A DNA stretch of 64,000 nt from Alentia gelatinosa (Eukaryota; Annelida; Polychaeta; Phyllodocida; Polynoidae). This document shows positions 1 to 11,275 of this stretch, piece by piece. Made by a program: the position numbers and the translations under genes. The notes beneath the pieces were generated by a model. That model was not told where the DNA came from. It worked only from the letters and a program-made list of their open reading frames with translations, and made no database searches. Position 1 is the first letter of the stretch. Every line of letters begins with the position of its first letter. The stretch lies in contig OX465581.1 of the NCBI GenBank assembly GCA_950022655.1, positions 27,499,300 through 27,563,299 of the forward strand, written 5' to 3'.

Positions 1-1480
1 TGGATGGTTGTAAATAAACATAACTGTCTGTTGAATTATGTTGGAGATTCTTTTAATGTGTGGACACAAGAGTGAATTATTACATTGGCACATTTCATGT
101 ACATGGATACAATATGATTTTAAGTACTCAGCATCAGCCACATTTAAAAGGCAGAATAAAACTGCAGTCAATGGGTTCTTAAAACTCGTAGAATGACACC
201 TTTCTATGGAAAATAAGTCTATTAATGAATGAATAGTGTCTATCTCATGGTTTTAAACAAGTAATCTCTAATAAAGTCTGTAGATATTTATTTCAAGTTA
301 TCTATATTCATCTAAATGTAAATTGTGTTGATATTTAGTAGGATGCCAGGCAGTCATTCTACGAAATAACAGTGAGATGTACAAAAATATCACAAATACT
401 ACCCCAGAGGAGGAAACCAGATGAGAAACGGCAGAAAAACAACCTCACCTGCAAAGAATAGAGGGAGAAGGCATGGAAGTCTAAGGACTTCAGAGGTTCG
501 AGAGCCTTCGCACATCAGTGAGTATTCAAACTAACAGTAAGTTCTTACAGTATTCTTACCAATTTACCGTACCCAGCCATTGGTGAATGATGCCATATGG
601 CATTACCAGGCATGGGCGAATGATCCCAAATGGCATCATTTGACATTTTACAGTTTAGGCACATAACAAGTGAAATACCCAATATTTTAACACCATTTTA
701 CACAAAATATCAATTTAGATATAACCAATATAATTATTGAAAAAATATGTTTGCCATAGTGACATAAATCATGTCATGTGACACCATTTCTTGAATTTGG
801 TGGTCGCCCTTACTGGCCATACATGTGAGCTGGCATCGCCGCCTACACGATGCAGCACACAAATCATTCGTAAGGATTGGGTTAAGATAGTATGTGTTTC
901 CTATTTTCAAACTAAAGAATAACCTTAAAATTCCACATGGACATAACATACAATTTTCATATTCTACTCAATTAAGAATCAGGTACAAAATTGTTTTATT
1001 GATACAGAGCACCAATATTATGTTGTTATGAATTTCCACCTGATGTTAAAGTAAATGAAAATCGTTTCAAAACTGGACTTATGACTTTCTTCTTTACAAT
1101 GATTTACTCAGTATAACGACATAAATACAAAGTATGTGTACACTAAACAACATAAGTGCAACACAGATGATTGATACAATTGATTTCAATTATAGAATCT
1201 GTAATATATAAATCTTATAGAATTACAAAGAATAGAAACGGAGTCCTGATTCTCACTAAAAAGTAATTAATCAAGCAAGTAAATGCATTTGATAAATTAC
1301 TTTAAAAGAATTAAATTCCATTTATATTAGATTATATTTCCTTTTTTTATCATAGATCAAATACATATATGAACTATTCAATTCATAATGTATTTAATGA
1401 TATGCAGTCTATAGATTCATCATTAATTTCAATGAGTTTGAACAACCATAATCAATAAATTGAGGAAAGTACTCTCTTTT
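1..1480. other. AT-rich non-coding DNA, no gene recognised
   Basis: AT-rich sequence without a supported gene. A short arginine-rich open stretch around 400-527 ends in a donor-like GTGAGT at 528-533, but its frames carry stops or lack a convincing acceptor, and its phase does not join the candidate exon at about 1.5 kb. The minus-strand frame at 734-949 has no recognisable domain. Confidence 0.5.
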
Positions 1481-1494
1481 TTAAAAGCAATACG

Positions 1495-1590
1495 ATAAGA
1501 AGTCCAGAGGAGAAATTCCAGAGGCCGAGTTGGCTGATATCCGTGCCAGGAACAGGGAGGCACACAGAAGGAGGAGACTGAGACAGATAG
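1495..1590 (+). CDS. Candidate internal exon, arginine-rich, hypothetical
   Basis: Seen: an open frame reading EIPEAELADIRARNREAHRR and then more arginines, ending in CAG ATA G followed by donor GTAACT at 1591. The donor leaves phase 1. The next candidate exon (1822-1893) starts two bases before a codon boundary, so the join is in frame. A pyrimidine stretch lies upstream, but the exact acceptor is unclear: AAG at about 1494 or a nearby AG. The basic, glutamate/arginine-rich composition resembles basic segments found in several transposon-encoded and nuclear proteins; that is inference only. No domain was identified and no start codon or full gene model can be given. It could be a chance frame. 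Confidence 0.25.
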
Positions 1591-1821
1591 GTAACTTGTC
1601 AGTGAAACAAATCAGTGATAATGGCAGCTTTCCAATTTCACCTGCAAAGACATTTAACTTAAATAGGATTTATTGCACATCAAATTCAGCATCAAAGTTA
1701 TAACACCTTTTTCATGACCCTTCCAATAACTGACATGCCTTCATTATTTGATAACTTAAAGAAACTGACAACTGCATTGATAAGACCTCCAATTAATTTC
1801 TAATCAATTCTCTAATTCCAG

Positions 1822-1893
1822 TGGCCAAGAAGGCAGCAACAGTGATAACAGTTGACACAGTACTGGTGCAGTCCTTCAGCACACACTCGAGGG
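1822..1893 (+). CDS. Candidate internal exon, hypothetical
   Basis: Seen: a pyrimidine-rich tract with a branch-point-like CTAAT and the acceptor TTCCAG ending at 1821, then a 72-base open stretch encoding about 23 residues (AKKAATVITVDTVLVQSFST and four more), then a strong donor GGTAAGC with GT at 1894. The entry phase matches the exit phase of the candidate exon ending at 1590, across a 231-base intron. No family recognised. The support is splice-site quality and phase agreement only. Confidence 0.27.
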
Positions 1894-2079
1894 GTAAGCT
1901 CCAGCAAGGTCCTCTTGCCCCTTGGACACACAGGAAACACAAAGGTGAATAGATTGTTCATGATGTTTGACACCATAGCCATGTCATTTTACAAAATATG
2001 TATGCAAAGAGAACATGAACATGAACTGTTGTATAATGACTCAAACAAAACCAATAAGTAATATTCTGGTAATATTGTC

Positions 2080-2226
2080 ATAAGAGCATCGTCCCCTTGG
2101 GGTATAATGTTAGATATCTGTTGGACTTTATATGTGGGCCTCCCGATAGGGGTCGGACTGAAAGTGTTAAGGGGCACCCCGCTTAAGGGGTACTTTGCTC
2201 AGAACGATGCTCCCTAAAGCGGGGTT
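2080..2226. repeat. Short imperfect inverted repeat
   Basis: GAGCATCGT near 2085 is mirrored by ACGATGCTC near 2203. CCCCGCTTAAGGGG and CTAAAGCGGGG sit in the right half. The unit looks like a small foldback or a fragment of a dispersed repeat just before the GT microsatellite. No flanking target-site duplication is clear. Confidence 0.3.
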
Positions 2227-2312
2227 ATATGTATATATATGTGTGTGTGTGTGTGTGTGTCTGTGTGTCTGTGTGTCTGTGTGTACACACACGTACACAC
2301 ACACATATATAT
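2227..2312. repeat. GT/CA microsatellite with inverted-repeat symmetry
   Basis: A TATATATATGTGTG... run is followed by GTCTGTGT units and then ACACACAC...ATATATATA, so the two halves are complementary. This is a simple-sequence tract able to form a hairpin or alternative helix. Confidence 0.85.
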
Positions 2313-2337
2313 AGGTGTATGAATGTACATGTTTGAA

Positions 2338-2444
2338 TGTATGTATTATGTATGTATGTATGCCTGTATATGTATGTATGTATGTAAGTATGTATGTATG
2401 TATGTATGTATGTATGTATGTATGTATGTATGTATGTATGTATG

Positions 2445-2475
<31 letters not shown>

Positions 2476-2492
2476 GTATGTATGTATGTATA
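2338..2492. repeat. (GTAT)n microsatellite
   Basis: About 35 near-perfect tandem copies of GTAT with a few interruptions (GTAA, GCCT). Open frames on both strands (tyrosine/valine/cysteine/methionine repeats on one, histidine/threonine/tyrosine/isoleucine on the other) are by-products of the repeat. Confidence 0.95.
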
Positions 2493-2499
2493 CATGCTC

Positions 2500-4400
2500 T
2501 CCTTAATATCCACCGTTCTTAAATTCTCAACACAGAAATACATTGTTTTGGAATAACGTAACCCGCTGCTCCTCTTTCCTGCGTATCTGGCGTTCTTCAT
2601 GTCTATATATTGAGAGCAGAGGGGACGGTAAGTTTTATCTCATTATGAGACCTGTTAGGTGTCTAAAAACAAAATTAGAATAATCTGGATCTGCCTCAAG
2701 TCTGATTTATCCCACTTGCTAACCACATGCTACCGATGTTGGTTCCAATAGTTGTTCATTCATCTTCCTTTGATTGTGTTCTCTTATTTTGGTAAGATTG
2801 AATCAGCCTTGGATTTTAATTAGATATATTGAGATACCTGTGATTGATACAACCATATCCGTTTGGCAAAGCGCCATGAAAAAAACAATGCTACCCTTCT
2901 TCCTCGTTTGAACGCCATTTCAAGACTTGATGGTGAAAGGGGATCTGCAGGATACTTGGACGGGACAGATGTTCGGTGCACGTCATTGGAAATTGAGATG
3001 AGTGAGAATAGTTACTGCATTGAGTCTGAGTCACTCCACCTCCTTTCTTTCCCGACTACCCTGGATTATTGGCTGCGTCTTCCATTGGCTATTCTCTGTA
3101 TGTTGATTATGGGATGACGCATAGCGGTTTGTTGATTGTACAATTTGCAAATGAGACGTTAAGAAGTTTCTATCGAACAACGTGAGTCCAAACTATGGCA
3201 AGCGTCCAGTGTTCTATCAGATACAATATGCGTGTCTTTAATGTTGTAGGATCGTTGTTTTACACAAACAGACCATACCAATTTAATATGAGTAAAGCTA
3301 ATAATTAGAATTCATCGTACATACATAAAGGGAGGAATAAAACGTTGAAATGTCTTTGTTGTATAACTATCATTCTGAACACACGTGCAGCATGTGTAAC
3401 GGCAAAAAGACTCGTTGCAATATGTGACATATTGTTCATTGTGTAAATGAGCACATGTTAGCGGAGCCAACTAGGATGATCACATGTTTTCGAAAATAAT
3501 GATGAATTTACAAAAAGAAAAAATGACCAAAGCTCGTTTTCAAATAATGAAAAATGACATATAGATATGTGATAAAACGTACTCCATATTAGAAATATGA
3601 CAGGAAGTCTTCACATTCAAATATGATTAGAAATAGAAATATAAGTTATGATGGATTGTCAGATGATGTCAAATATTTTGTGATAATCTTATATTATTTT
3701 CATATTTTTCTTTTAGTATAGTCCTCACTTTCTAATGTAGATTTTCTGGTGAATTTTCTTTTCAAGAAAATACTTTTGATGATATTCATGCCTGTCGTAA
3801 GTATACTGAATGTGAATCATGTTATTTAAAGTGGAGGCCGTGTATCTGAAACGGCAGCAAGGCAGGGGGGGGGCACAAGAAGCATTGTTCTTTAGAAAAG
3901 TAGATATCCTCAATAATCAGGGTGTTATAAAGTGACATGGACATGCTAACTTTTGCTACATTGAACTTAGTCGAATTGTAACACATAGACTCCACTCGAC
4001 ATACAGAAGGGACAAATAGCCAATATTTGAGATATACACCAGTGTAAACCACTAGATGTCGCCACATGCATATTGACGATATGGCAGAAGTATTTTGAAG
4101 GTTTGGTGTTGAACTGATTTTGATATGACCAGAACAAAAGTTTACATGTATACATGGACCTAAAGATCTATGAACTGTGAAATGTCAAGTGATCCCAATG
4201 AATGAAATGCATCAATATGATGAGCATTGGAACGGTGATATCATCTACTTATGAACTATAATTTCTCAAGCCAAACTCGGGACTTTGATTGTGCTAGTGA
4301 AGGACTCGCGTGGGACACCACCTGGAGTCATTAGGAACATAGAGAGAAAATAAATGAACTATAGATGAACCTTGTGATGAAGACGAATTTGACCTCTATC
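2500..4400. other. AT-rich intergenic DNA
   Basis: No supported gene or RNA was seen. Short open frames (for example 2863-3117 plus and 3822-4067 minus) show no recognisable motif, and several overlap each other. Confidence 0.5.
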
Positions 4401-4551
4401 AATTGTTATACTGTTGATGTCTATCATTATAATTGTTACCGATAGTTCCACCCACTGCATGGACAGGAAAACCAGCTATCTATTTCTAGAAATGCTGATA
4501 TCAATATCCTCAGGCTGCCCACTCCATTCAACCATCATGGGGCCTTTTTAC

Positions 4552-4740
4552 GATGAATATCCACGAAGTTCAGATTTATATGGTCTCAGCCCCCTTTTTG
4601 AGAAATCGTTTTATCTGAGGGGCATCAAACTATGGAATACACTAAAACCAGGACATGCAAAAATAATGGATGTAAAAACATTCAAAATCAACACTAAATT
4701 TAGCTTCTCTAATTGTATATATCAAATAAACTATGAGTAG
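4552..4740 (+). pseudogene. 3' end of a non-LTR retrotransposon ORF2 (remnant)
   Basis: The open frame reads RSSDLYGLSPLFEKSFYLRG, then IKLWNTL, and ends with a lysine/phenylalanine-rich tail and TAG. The pattern of a basic/aromatic FxKSFxxRGxxLWNxL box followed by a short 'KTFK' tail is the usual extreme C-terminus of CR1/Jockey-like ORF2 proteins, downstream of the reverse-transcriptase domain (family knowledge). No reverse-transcriptase motifs lie upstream in this frame, so the copy is 5'-truncated, as is typical of target-primed insertion. It is separate from the reverse-transcriptase fragment at 7.3 kb, because the order along the plus strand is reversed. The frame stays open to 4414, but nothing before about 4552 is recognisable. 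Confidence 0.55.
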
Positions 4741-4863
4741 AAAAAGTACAAACATATTTGCTAGAATATAATAACATTTTAATAATGAACAAAATTACCC
4801 TTCCTGATTGTGGTTACGACAGGAGCCCTAGTATCTAAAAACAAATAAACAACCGTTACCAAT

Positions 4864-5258
4864 GACTCAGATTGTGACTACGACTGAGTTGACTAGATAT
4901 CGTATATATTTCCTTACTACCTAATTGCCCAATAAGCTCAGATTGTGACTACGACTGTGCTAACCTTGGGTATTATTATCACTTATTCTTTTCTCATTGT
5001 ATCAATGTTACTAATGTATAGTACCCTATGCATGATAATTAAGTTGTTCGTTCAGATCACAACTCAGATTGTGACTCCGACTGAGTTGACAAGATATCGT
5101 ATCGTATACATTTCTTCCCTATCAAATTGCCCAATAAGCTCAGATTGTGACTACGACTGTGCTAAACTTGGGTATTCTCCCCACTCATTTCCCATTGTAT
5201 CAATGTTGCCAATGTATAGTATCCTATGCATGATAATAAGTGAGGAAGATATTGACCG
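4864..5258 (+). repeat. ~197-bp tandem duplication downstream of the retroelement end
   Basis: Two units, about 4864-5060 and 5061-5258, each begin with CTCAGATTGTGACTMCGACT and run through GATATCGTAT, TTGCCCAATAAGCTCAG, a second TTGTGACTACGACTGTGC, a TTGTATCAATGTT block and CCTATGCATGATAAT. The identity by eye is high, with small indels. A degenerate GATTGTGGTTACGAC motif at about 4806 suggests that the array extends upstream. It may be the 3' UTR repeat of the retroelement ending at 4740. Confidence 0.75.
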
Positions 5259-5319
5259 AAAAAATGCCAACTACAAGTTATATGTGTTAAGGACCCTGTT
5301 CCTGATTTGAACCATCATA

Positions 5320-7260
5320 TGTACTATAAATAATACTGACGTAGCTATAGATAACAGATAATACTGCGTAGCGTGTGCTATGTAATCATGTATACTCTGA
5401 AGACTGTACCTACCTGTATCTGATTGTATTACTGCCGTATTGTATTTCTTTGTATTAGTTTCGACATTGCCATATAGAATGTTATTTTGTTCTCTGGGAC
5501 TACTACTATTATCGTATCCACGACAAAATATATCACTAACCATTCATCTCATTATTCCATCCCTCCACTGTGAAATCGGGTTGTCTGATATTTGATGTAT
5601 CGGCTTATCAAAGCTCCACTGGAACTACTATGTACTGAATAGTCCCCGATTGAGAGGGCCTGAACGGAAGAACGGCAGAACTGCCGAGTTCAGTGTTTGT
5701 ATGATACAATACCCTTATAAAAATTGTTTAAAAAAAAGAAAAAGTACCCACGAGGCATGCTGTCGTGATTTGTAAGCCAATATCCGAAAAATAACACGGT
5801 CAAATATTTCGTTCCAAAATATTTTATAAAAATCTGGAAATCCGGTCGTAAGGATGTGGCAGATTAGACAATAGGAGGTATATTTGGAGGAGCTCTTTAA
5901 ATTGAAATACAAGGGCATTTCTTTTCGTATGCAACGTTTATGGGTTATGGATACAAACAAATACCATTATTTCTTCAAGGTGTGCAATATTGATGAATTA
6001 CGCAAGATATGAAATCTGGTATGGCTTTAGAAAATGTACGACTAATGATCGGAATAGTAGGTTTGTAAATATGCTGTACAAATATGTCGTTTGTAGGAAT
6101 ATAGCTGCATATAATTGGTTAAGTTGTTTTCCGAAAAGAGCTGAACTTCCTTGCACCATGAAAATGATATGAAATTTATTGCTTGTGGGTTTGCTCTTGT
6201 TAATAGATGTTATTTTTGGTAGCGGCTGAACCAAACTAGGTGACACCTTGGGGGAATTGACGGCTGTCCCATCAATACCCCAGCAATTGAGAAAATCAAT
6301 AAATCTGAACGCGTTGACGTGTGATGATTGGTGTTTTAGATGTAATGGATGATACCAACATTCCCAAATTGCAGAGGTACTCGTGGAGGAACCTTTAATC
6401 ATAGAAAGCCCTTTCACGTTGCAGGATACACGGTGGTATCTGTTTTTGACCATGTCTATTGTCATTATCTACTAGTACACTGATATTATAATTCCATATC
6501 TTATTACAAAAACCTAATGTTAATATCTATTGATGTATTTGACACAAGCCAAGTGCATCTATTTGGGTAAAGCAGTATCGATTTGTACTTATTTGAAAAC
6601 AACTTCTTATTGGTAGCTGGAAAAGTGTATTAAACCAATGTTCTCTATGATTACTTTCTCTGTAAGATACAAGTTTAGCGTGTGGCTGAGTATGTAAGCT
6701 ATGCGTACGCAATGCCTCTTTATATTGAGTGTATGTGTTCATTGTACATAATTTCATGTGAAAATACATTGAGGGTAAAAACAATTAAAGCAACTGAGAA
6801 CTAGTAATTGTATCTTACGCGCATAGTCGATAATCCAATTGAGTTTGTTTCCATCATGTTTTCCTGGGCGTCATATGAATTATTTATTCAAAGCCAAAGC
6901 CTATGTTTTATACTATATATCTTTACATTCAACACTTCCAAGGATAGGTAGACTATATCTGGCGTAGTTGTCTTTGTGTTATGACAAAAGTCCGTGCTTT
7001 ATGATATAGACTGTTTTGAAATAAACGAAGAATTGGTTTCGATGCTAAGTTGAAATCGTTTTCATTATCAGGGATAAGGGACGGGAACAAATATCTACGA
7101 GGTAGATGAGAAGGAGTGATTTGTAGCTTGGACATATTTATCATAGTGTATATTTTCTGATAGGTTTTAAACCACTCAAACGTATCATGTCGGCCGTCTA
7201 CTTCCATACGCGGAGGTACCCCATGTCTATGTTCACTGAATAATGTTTAATGCTTGTGAT
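5320..7260. other. Intergenic DNA, no gene recognised
   Basis: AT-rich. The largest frame (minus, 5998-6465, 155 codons) has no recognisable domain, signal peptide or repeat and is treated as chance. A short hairpin, CGGCAG/CTGCCG, lies at about 5674-5690. Confidence 0.4.
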
Positions 7261-7266
7261 ATCTTT

Positions 7267-7772
7267 AACCCTTTGCCGAGTAAACTAATTGAGAAAGCAA
7301 TACATAGGCAGCTATACGAAATTTTAACTGTCACTGGTCAATATTTTGAATAGCCAACACTATGGGTTCAGACCGGGGACAGGGACTAACGATGCAGTAT
7401 TTAAATTAGTAAACGACTTGTATGCAGCGCGTGACAAATCTAAATTGACCGCTGCATGTTTCATTGACTTTAAAAAGGCATTCGACTGTATACCACATAA
7501 TATGCTTGCCACCAAATTATTTGTGAGAAACCTCCAAAGTCTAGTAGCTTAGATTGAGTCGTATTTAAGTAATCGGAAGCAGATGCTGTACATGAATGGC
7601 AAGGTATCAGGAGAAGCCGATGTTATATTCGGTGCGCCTCAAGGGTCAGTTCTTGGCCCCCTTTTGTTTGTCCTATATGTAAATGACCTGGCCTCTTGTG
7701 TAACCTTGTCTAGCTGTGGTGAAAACATCTCCTTGTATAGATGTTTAAGTATGCACAAGAACCGGACAATGT
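7267..7772 (+). pseudogene. Broken non-LTR retrotransposon reverse transcriptase
   Basis: Motifs of a LINE-type reverse transcriptase appear in order. From 7267 comes NPLPSKLIEKAIHRQLYEIL. After a frameshift near 7340 comes NSQHYGFRPGTGTNDAVF, then the catalytic block A, ACFIDFKKAFDCIPHNML, with its aspartates. After an in-frame TAG at 7550-7552 (where the family usually has Trp) comes IESYLSNRKQ, then block B, GAPQGSVLGPLLF, and LYVNDL. The catalytic block C that should follow (Y-A/M-D-D) is absent: the matching region reads SLYRCLS, so it is deleted or scrambled. Frameshift, nonsense codon and lost active site make it non-functional. The pattern fits the CR1/Jockey/I group (inference). Sequence after about 7775 is non-coding, with a G run. 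Confidence 0.88.
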
Positions 7773-7781
7773 GACTCGGGA

Positions 7782-7794
7782 GGGGGGGGGGGGG
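7782..7794. repeat. Poly-G tract
   Basis: Thirteen consecutive G, just downstream of the reverse-transcriptase remnant. Confidence 0.9.
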
Positions 7795-7799
7795 CAGGA

Positions 7800-10134
7800 C
7801 AAGAAGCGAAGACGGAGTAAAACTGAAAACAACAAGGCTTAAATATAGACCATTACAAGCAAATGATCTAATATCTTGCTGCTGTTAAATATACCACATA
7901 ACTCTAAAATAACTAGAAATGTCATTGTGTTTTCCACCTAAACTGTCTAGAAATATCATTCATCTCATCACCATTAAACCACCAAAGCCCTAATAACTCC
8001 CTTTAACCTAACCCTGACTAACCTATACTGATTATGTTGAGTTATGTATCGAGACATGTAATCCTGTACCGGTTTATTTCCCAGAAGAACTCCAATAAGA
8101 TAGAGGTCAATAAAAATCTAATAAAAAAAATTATGCCTGGTGAACCACCGCACTAAGAATGCATGGTGTCTCAAGGCATCTTTTTCCAATTCAATAATAA
8201 TGATCTTTGTAAAGGAACAGTCATGGTATTTTGATAAAATAATAACATTTTGTTAAAAGCAAGACATGATTATGGTTTACCTAAAAGATGGCCATCCATA
8301 GCAACGTCAGCATTTATCCTCCATTGTATGCAGAGTCCGCAATGAGAATTATATGGACTCAGTAAACCATGACCCATTGCTTAGAAACTGTCAGATACCA
8401 TGATAAACAGATTCAAATCTGTGGTATACGGCCTCAAAGACATTGTATACGGGAAAATAGTCCCTTTGTGCTATAGAGCAAAAAAAATTGTTCGTATTGA
8501 TATGCCCTTAAATATCGCGATTCCTCGGCTTGATTTATTGGATGAGATAAATGATAAATACAACAAACGATGGTTCTGTGGATAGGCGGCTCTATAAACC
8601 ACTCGAGGTTGGTGTCGCTGACACTCATGTATCACGGTGTGCCAACCTCTCCTGGTCTATGGCTGCCTGTCCACAAAACCATCGATCATTATCTAGGTAT
8701 ATGGTTAAGCAAAGGGGTGCCGGAAGAGTCAGTACTAGACTGGCTCCAGTCCCTGCATCCTATGGCTACCCTCCTTGCTGGGATACAGGGACTGGTACAA
8801 TCGGTAATAGTGCTGGATTTCTGGCGCTGTTTAGCACCAGTACAGATATCCAGGCTACTGGTCAGGATATCTGCTGGGAGATTGATACCCTATCACTTTG
8901 ATCTCGATCGGGTCACAGTCAGGAGCAGGCGAAATTTATTGCTATGACAACACACAGGGCCAGAGAACTGGAGGAAGGGAGGGGGGGTATGAGGAGTTAT
9001 AGGGTTACAGGGAGCAGCTTGGGGCCATAAACAGGAGATTTCGATCATAGTCCACAAGTCTTTGATTCATGGGCCACTCAAAGAATGATACATGTTATAA
9101 TTTATTCTGATTGTGTTTAATCATTTAATGAATGCTCATAATCATAGACTTGAGCGAGTCTAAGTCGGTACATACCTATCGTACCCTAGCGGCACAAAGA
9201 TGACAACTTACCTCGTCGATATGGATGTTAGCCGGCCACAGGTGGTTTTGCGTTTAGAGTTGGACATGTATATAGCATGATTTCTCTACAATCTACCCGT
9301 GAATTTGGTATAACATTTATTTCATTGGCTTTCGTCCTGACGATGTGAAGAAACAGCTGTGTTTCGAGTTACCCACCTCTATCTAGGAAAACCCTACCCT
9401 ACCTAATTTTCAACAAAAGAGTCAGTTAAGCAAGCATTACGTAGAGAGAAAGGAAGGAGGAAAATGTACGAAGAATAGATACACCTGTATACCCCAAAAC
9501 CTTAACTCTTTCTAATTGAGCAAATTGTTGGGTAGCAGTGGCTACGGGGCCGAGGATGTACATGCGCAGATGTCTCTGAAACTGCAGAAGATGATAAAGG
9601 GAAAATGTTATCTCAATGGAAAAGAATCAGCTAGCACTGAGTCTTGAGGCTTCGGAACAGTTATACAAAAAGTCTTCGAGGCGATGTCCAGTGCGTTGCA
9701 ACATGCTCTCGATAGGTCCGAGATACTGAAAAGCTCTAGGTAGTCCTTTCCGCTTCTTCGATCGTCTTCTGAACCCTATTTATATACACACAGTAGATTC
9801 TCAACTAACGACCACCTCCCTACTGCTACCGCCCCTTAATCACGGACAACTCGGATCAGTCGCAAACCTCTTCCTTCTATTTTGTTTACAAAATGTTCAA
9901 TTAGATCATAAGACACTAAGATGGTGATACCATCTTACTATTTCAACCCCCGATGACCATACTTCTCACAGCCTAATTTGCTCTCAAGACTAACATTGGC
10001 TCTCGCTAAGGCGACCACTCACATCTCCACAGCCAAGTTTGACATCTACATTGGACAGTGGACCCTCAATTGTCAGTAAGTCGTTATTACTTTTCCTTTG
10101 CCTGGCATAAGGCCCTCTTCGAAACAACACCTTT
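7800..10134. other. Intergenic DNA, no gene recognised
   Basis: Two overlapping plus-strand frames at 8551-8947 (116 and 125 codons) have no recognisable motif. The rest is AT-rich non-coding DNA with a scatter of AACCTAACCCTGAC-like sequence at about 8000-8020. Confidence 0.4.
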
Positions 10135-10575
10135 TGCTAGGTTAACACCATCACCCAGACAGTCCTATCAATGAATTTTGGGTGAATCGTAAGTCGCAGT
10201 GGAACTTTTATGGCATTTTTATGGTTTTTCTCCCCTCGGCCCAAAATATGATGACGACTTAAGGCATACCACATCGAGTTGAGGCTGCTATAGGTTAATG
10301 TGGTCTTGTCGGGTGTCTGGTCGGCAAGCTGCCGTTGCTCTGCCATGCATCGACTTACGTTCGTAGCCAGACAGGTCACAGACAAGTTCAAGTTGACCTG
10401 AGATCACTTATATGGACCACGACTCCCTTTCACCCGTTCACTTATGATCACTTATGATACACAGGTCGAGTTAAGGCGACTTAAGGCGAGTACAGGTAAG
10501 TTACGGCCGAACGTGGTCCCTCCTTCCTCTTTGCACCCCGATAGCTCAATGGCAGCTTCCCGGCAGTGTCCTCAA

Positions 10576-10610
10576 TATATAAAAGTGCACTCTGCAAGGC
10601 TTCCTCAGTG
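10576..10610 (+). promoter_or_regulatory. TATA box plus initiator core promoter
   Basis: TATATAAAAG at 10576-10585 is a perfect TATA box. An initiator, TCAGTG, lies at 10605-10610, with its A at 10607. The first T of the TATA box is 31 bases upstream of that A, the spacing expected for RNA polymerase II. Transcription should start at about 10607, about 62 bases before the ATG of the small open frame at 10669. Confidence 0.6.
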
Positions 10611-10668
10611 CCTCCCAGTATGATCTAGCGAAGCAGCACCCTCATAGTGCACAGCACCGGTTTTCATA

Positions 10669-10788
10669 ATGGTCAACAAACTTGATGTTGTGTTTGTCTG
10701 CATAATTGTCTGTGTGCTGTTTTTATCTATGATTGACATTGATCCGGCATTTTCTGTTGTGTGCACTTGTGTCCATGCTTTCTATTGA
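10669..10788 (+). CDS. 39-residue hydrophobic/Cys-containing microprotein candidate
   Basis: A short open frame, ATG at 10669 to TGA at 10786-10788, that would encode 39 residues. The start is the first ATG after the predicted start site at 10607 and has a strong context (A at -3, G at +4). The peptide opens MVNKLDVVFVCIIVCVLFLS, a signal-peptide or membrane-anchor pattern with a short basic N-terminus and a hydrophobic core. It continues with an acidic IDID segment and ends with a short tail containing CTC. A poly(A) signal AATAAA follows at 10844, giving a compact mRNA of about 260 bases. No homolog is recognised. It sits inside the putative transposon, convergent with the MADF gene. Alternatives: the first exon of a longer gene, or a non-coding transcript whose open frame is accidental. 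The promoter, start context and poly(A) signal are seen; translation is inferred. Confidence 0.4.
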   Translation: MVNKLDVVFVCIIVCVLFLSMIDIDPAFSVVCTCVHAFY

Positions 10789-10843
10789 AAACAGTCTTGA
10801 GGTACTTCATTTTACTTGCTCTTTATATACATTACTGTTTTGC

Positions 10844-10849
10844 AATAAA
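10844..10849 (+). terminator. Poly(A) signal of the microprotein unit
   Basis: A canonical AATAAA 56 bases after the TGA of the 39-codon frame, followed by T/G-rich sequence (CTTGATGTTACAGTTTCG) suited to a downstream element. Confidence 0.45.
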
Positions 10850-11061
10850 TCAAGCTGAAGTACTTGATGTTACAGTTTCGCTTGCTTTATCTACCTAGAT
10901 TTCACTTCCATTATATTTTACTAGCATTATTCCAGTATATAATTAAAGTGTTAAATTCGAAGATAAGCCAAGAAAGGTATTTACATACAACATTTACAGT
11001 CTTTAATCTATATGCTAACATCTATGATGAAAAACGATGAGAGTAGACTTCAGTTTAGAAA

Positions 11062-11067
11062 TTTATT
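11062..11067 (-). terminator. Poly(A) signal of the MADF gene
   Basis: AATAAA on the minus strand. It faces the plus-strand AATAAA at 10844, so the two units converge and end about 200 bases apart. It falls just before the last in-frame stop (11050-11052), which suggests that the native frame ended elsewhere before it decayed. Confidence 0.4.
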
Positions 11068-11275
11068 TGAATGAACAATAAATGCATGAACACTTTGTAC
11101 AAAAATGTGACTCAAATACATAGCTGTTTCACCAGGAAACAAGGCAATAGAGACATATATAAGAATATAATAAAATATATATGTGCAGATTTCTCTGGAC
11201 ATAGTACCGATCCGATCTACCTCTGAACCAGATAATTCTACTGAATCACTGTCAGAATTATCACTCTCAGAGGTG

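Noticed and set aside
2315..2600. Tyr/Val/Cys/Met and His/Thr repeat frames
   Set aside because: Produced by the GTAT microsatellite.
5998..6465. 155-codon minus-strand frame
   Set aside because: No domain, signal, repeat or splice evidence; compatible with chance in AT-rich DNA.
10541..10565. tRNA-like D-arm sequence TAGCTCAATGGCAG
   Set aside because: No matching anticodon arm, T-arm (GGTTCGA) or acceptor stem within tRNA distance.
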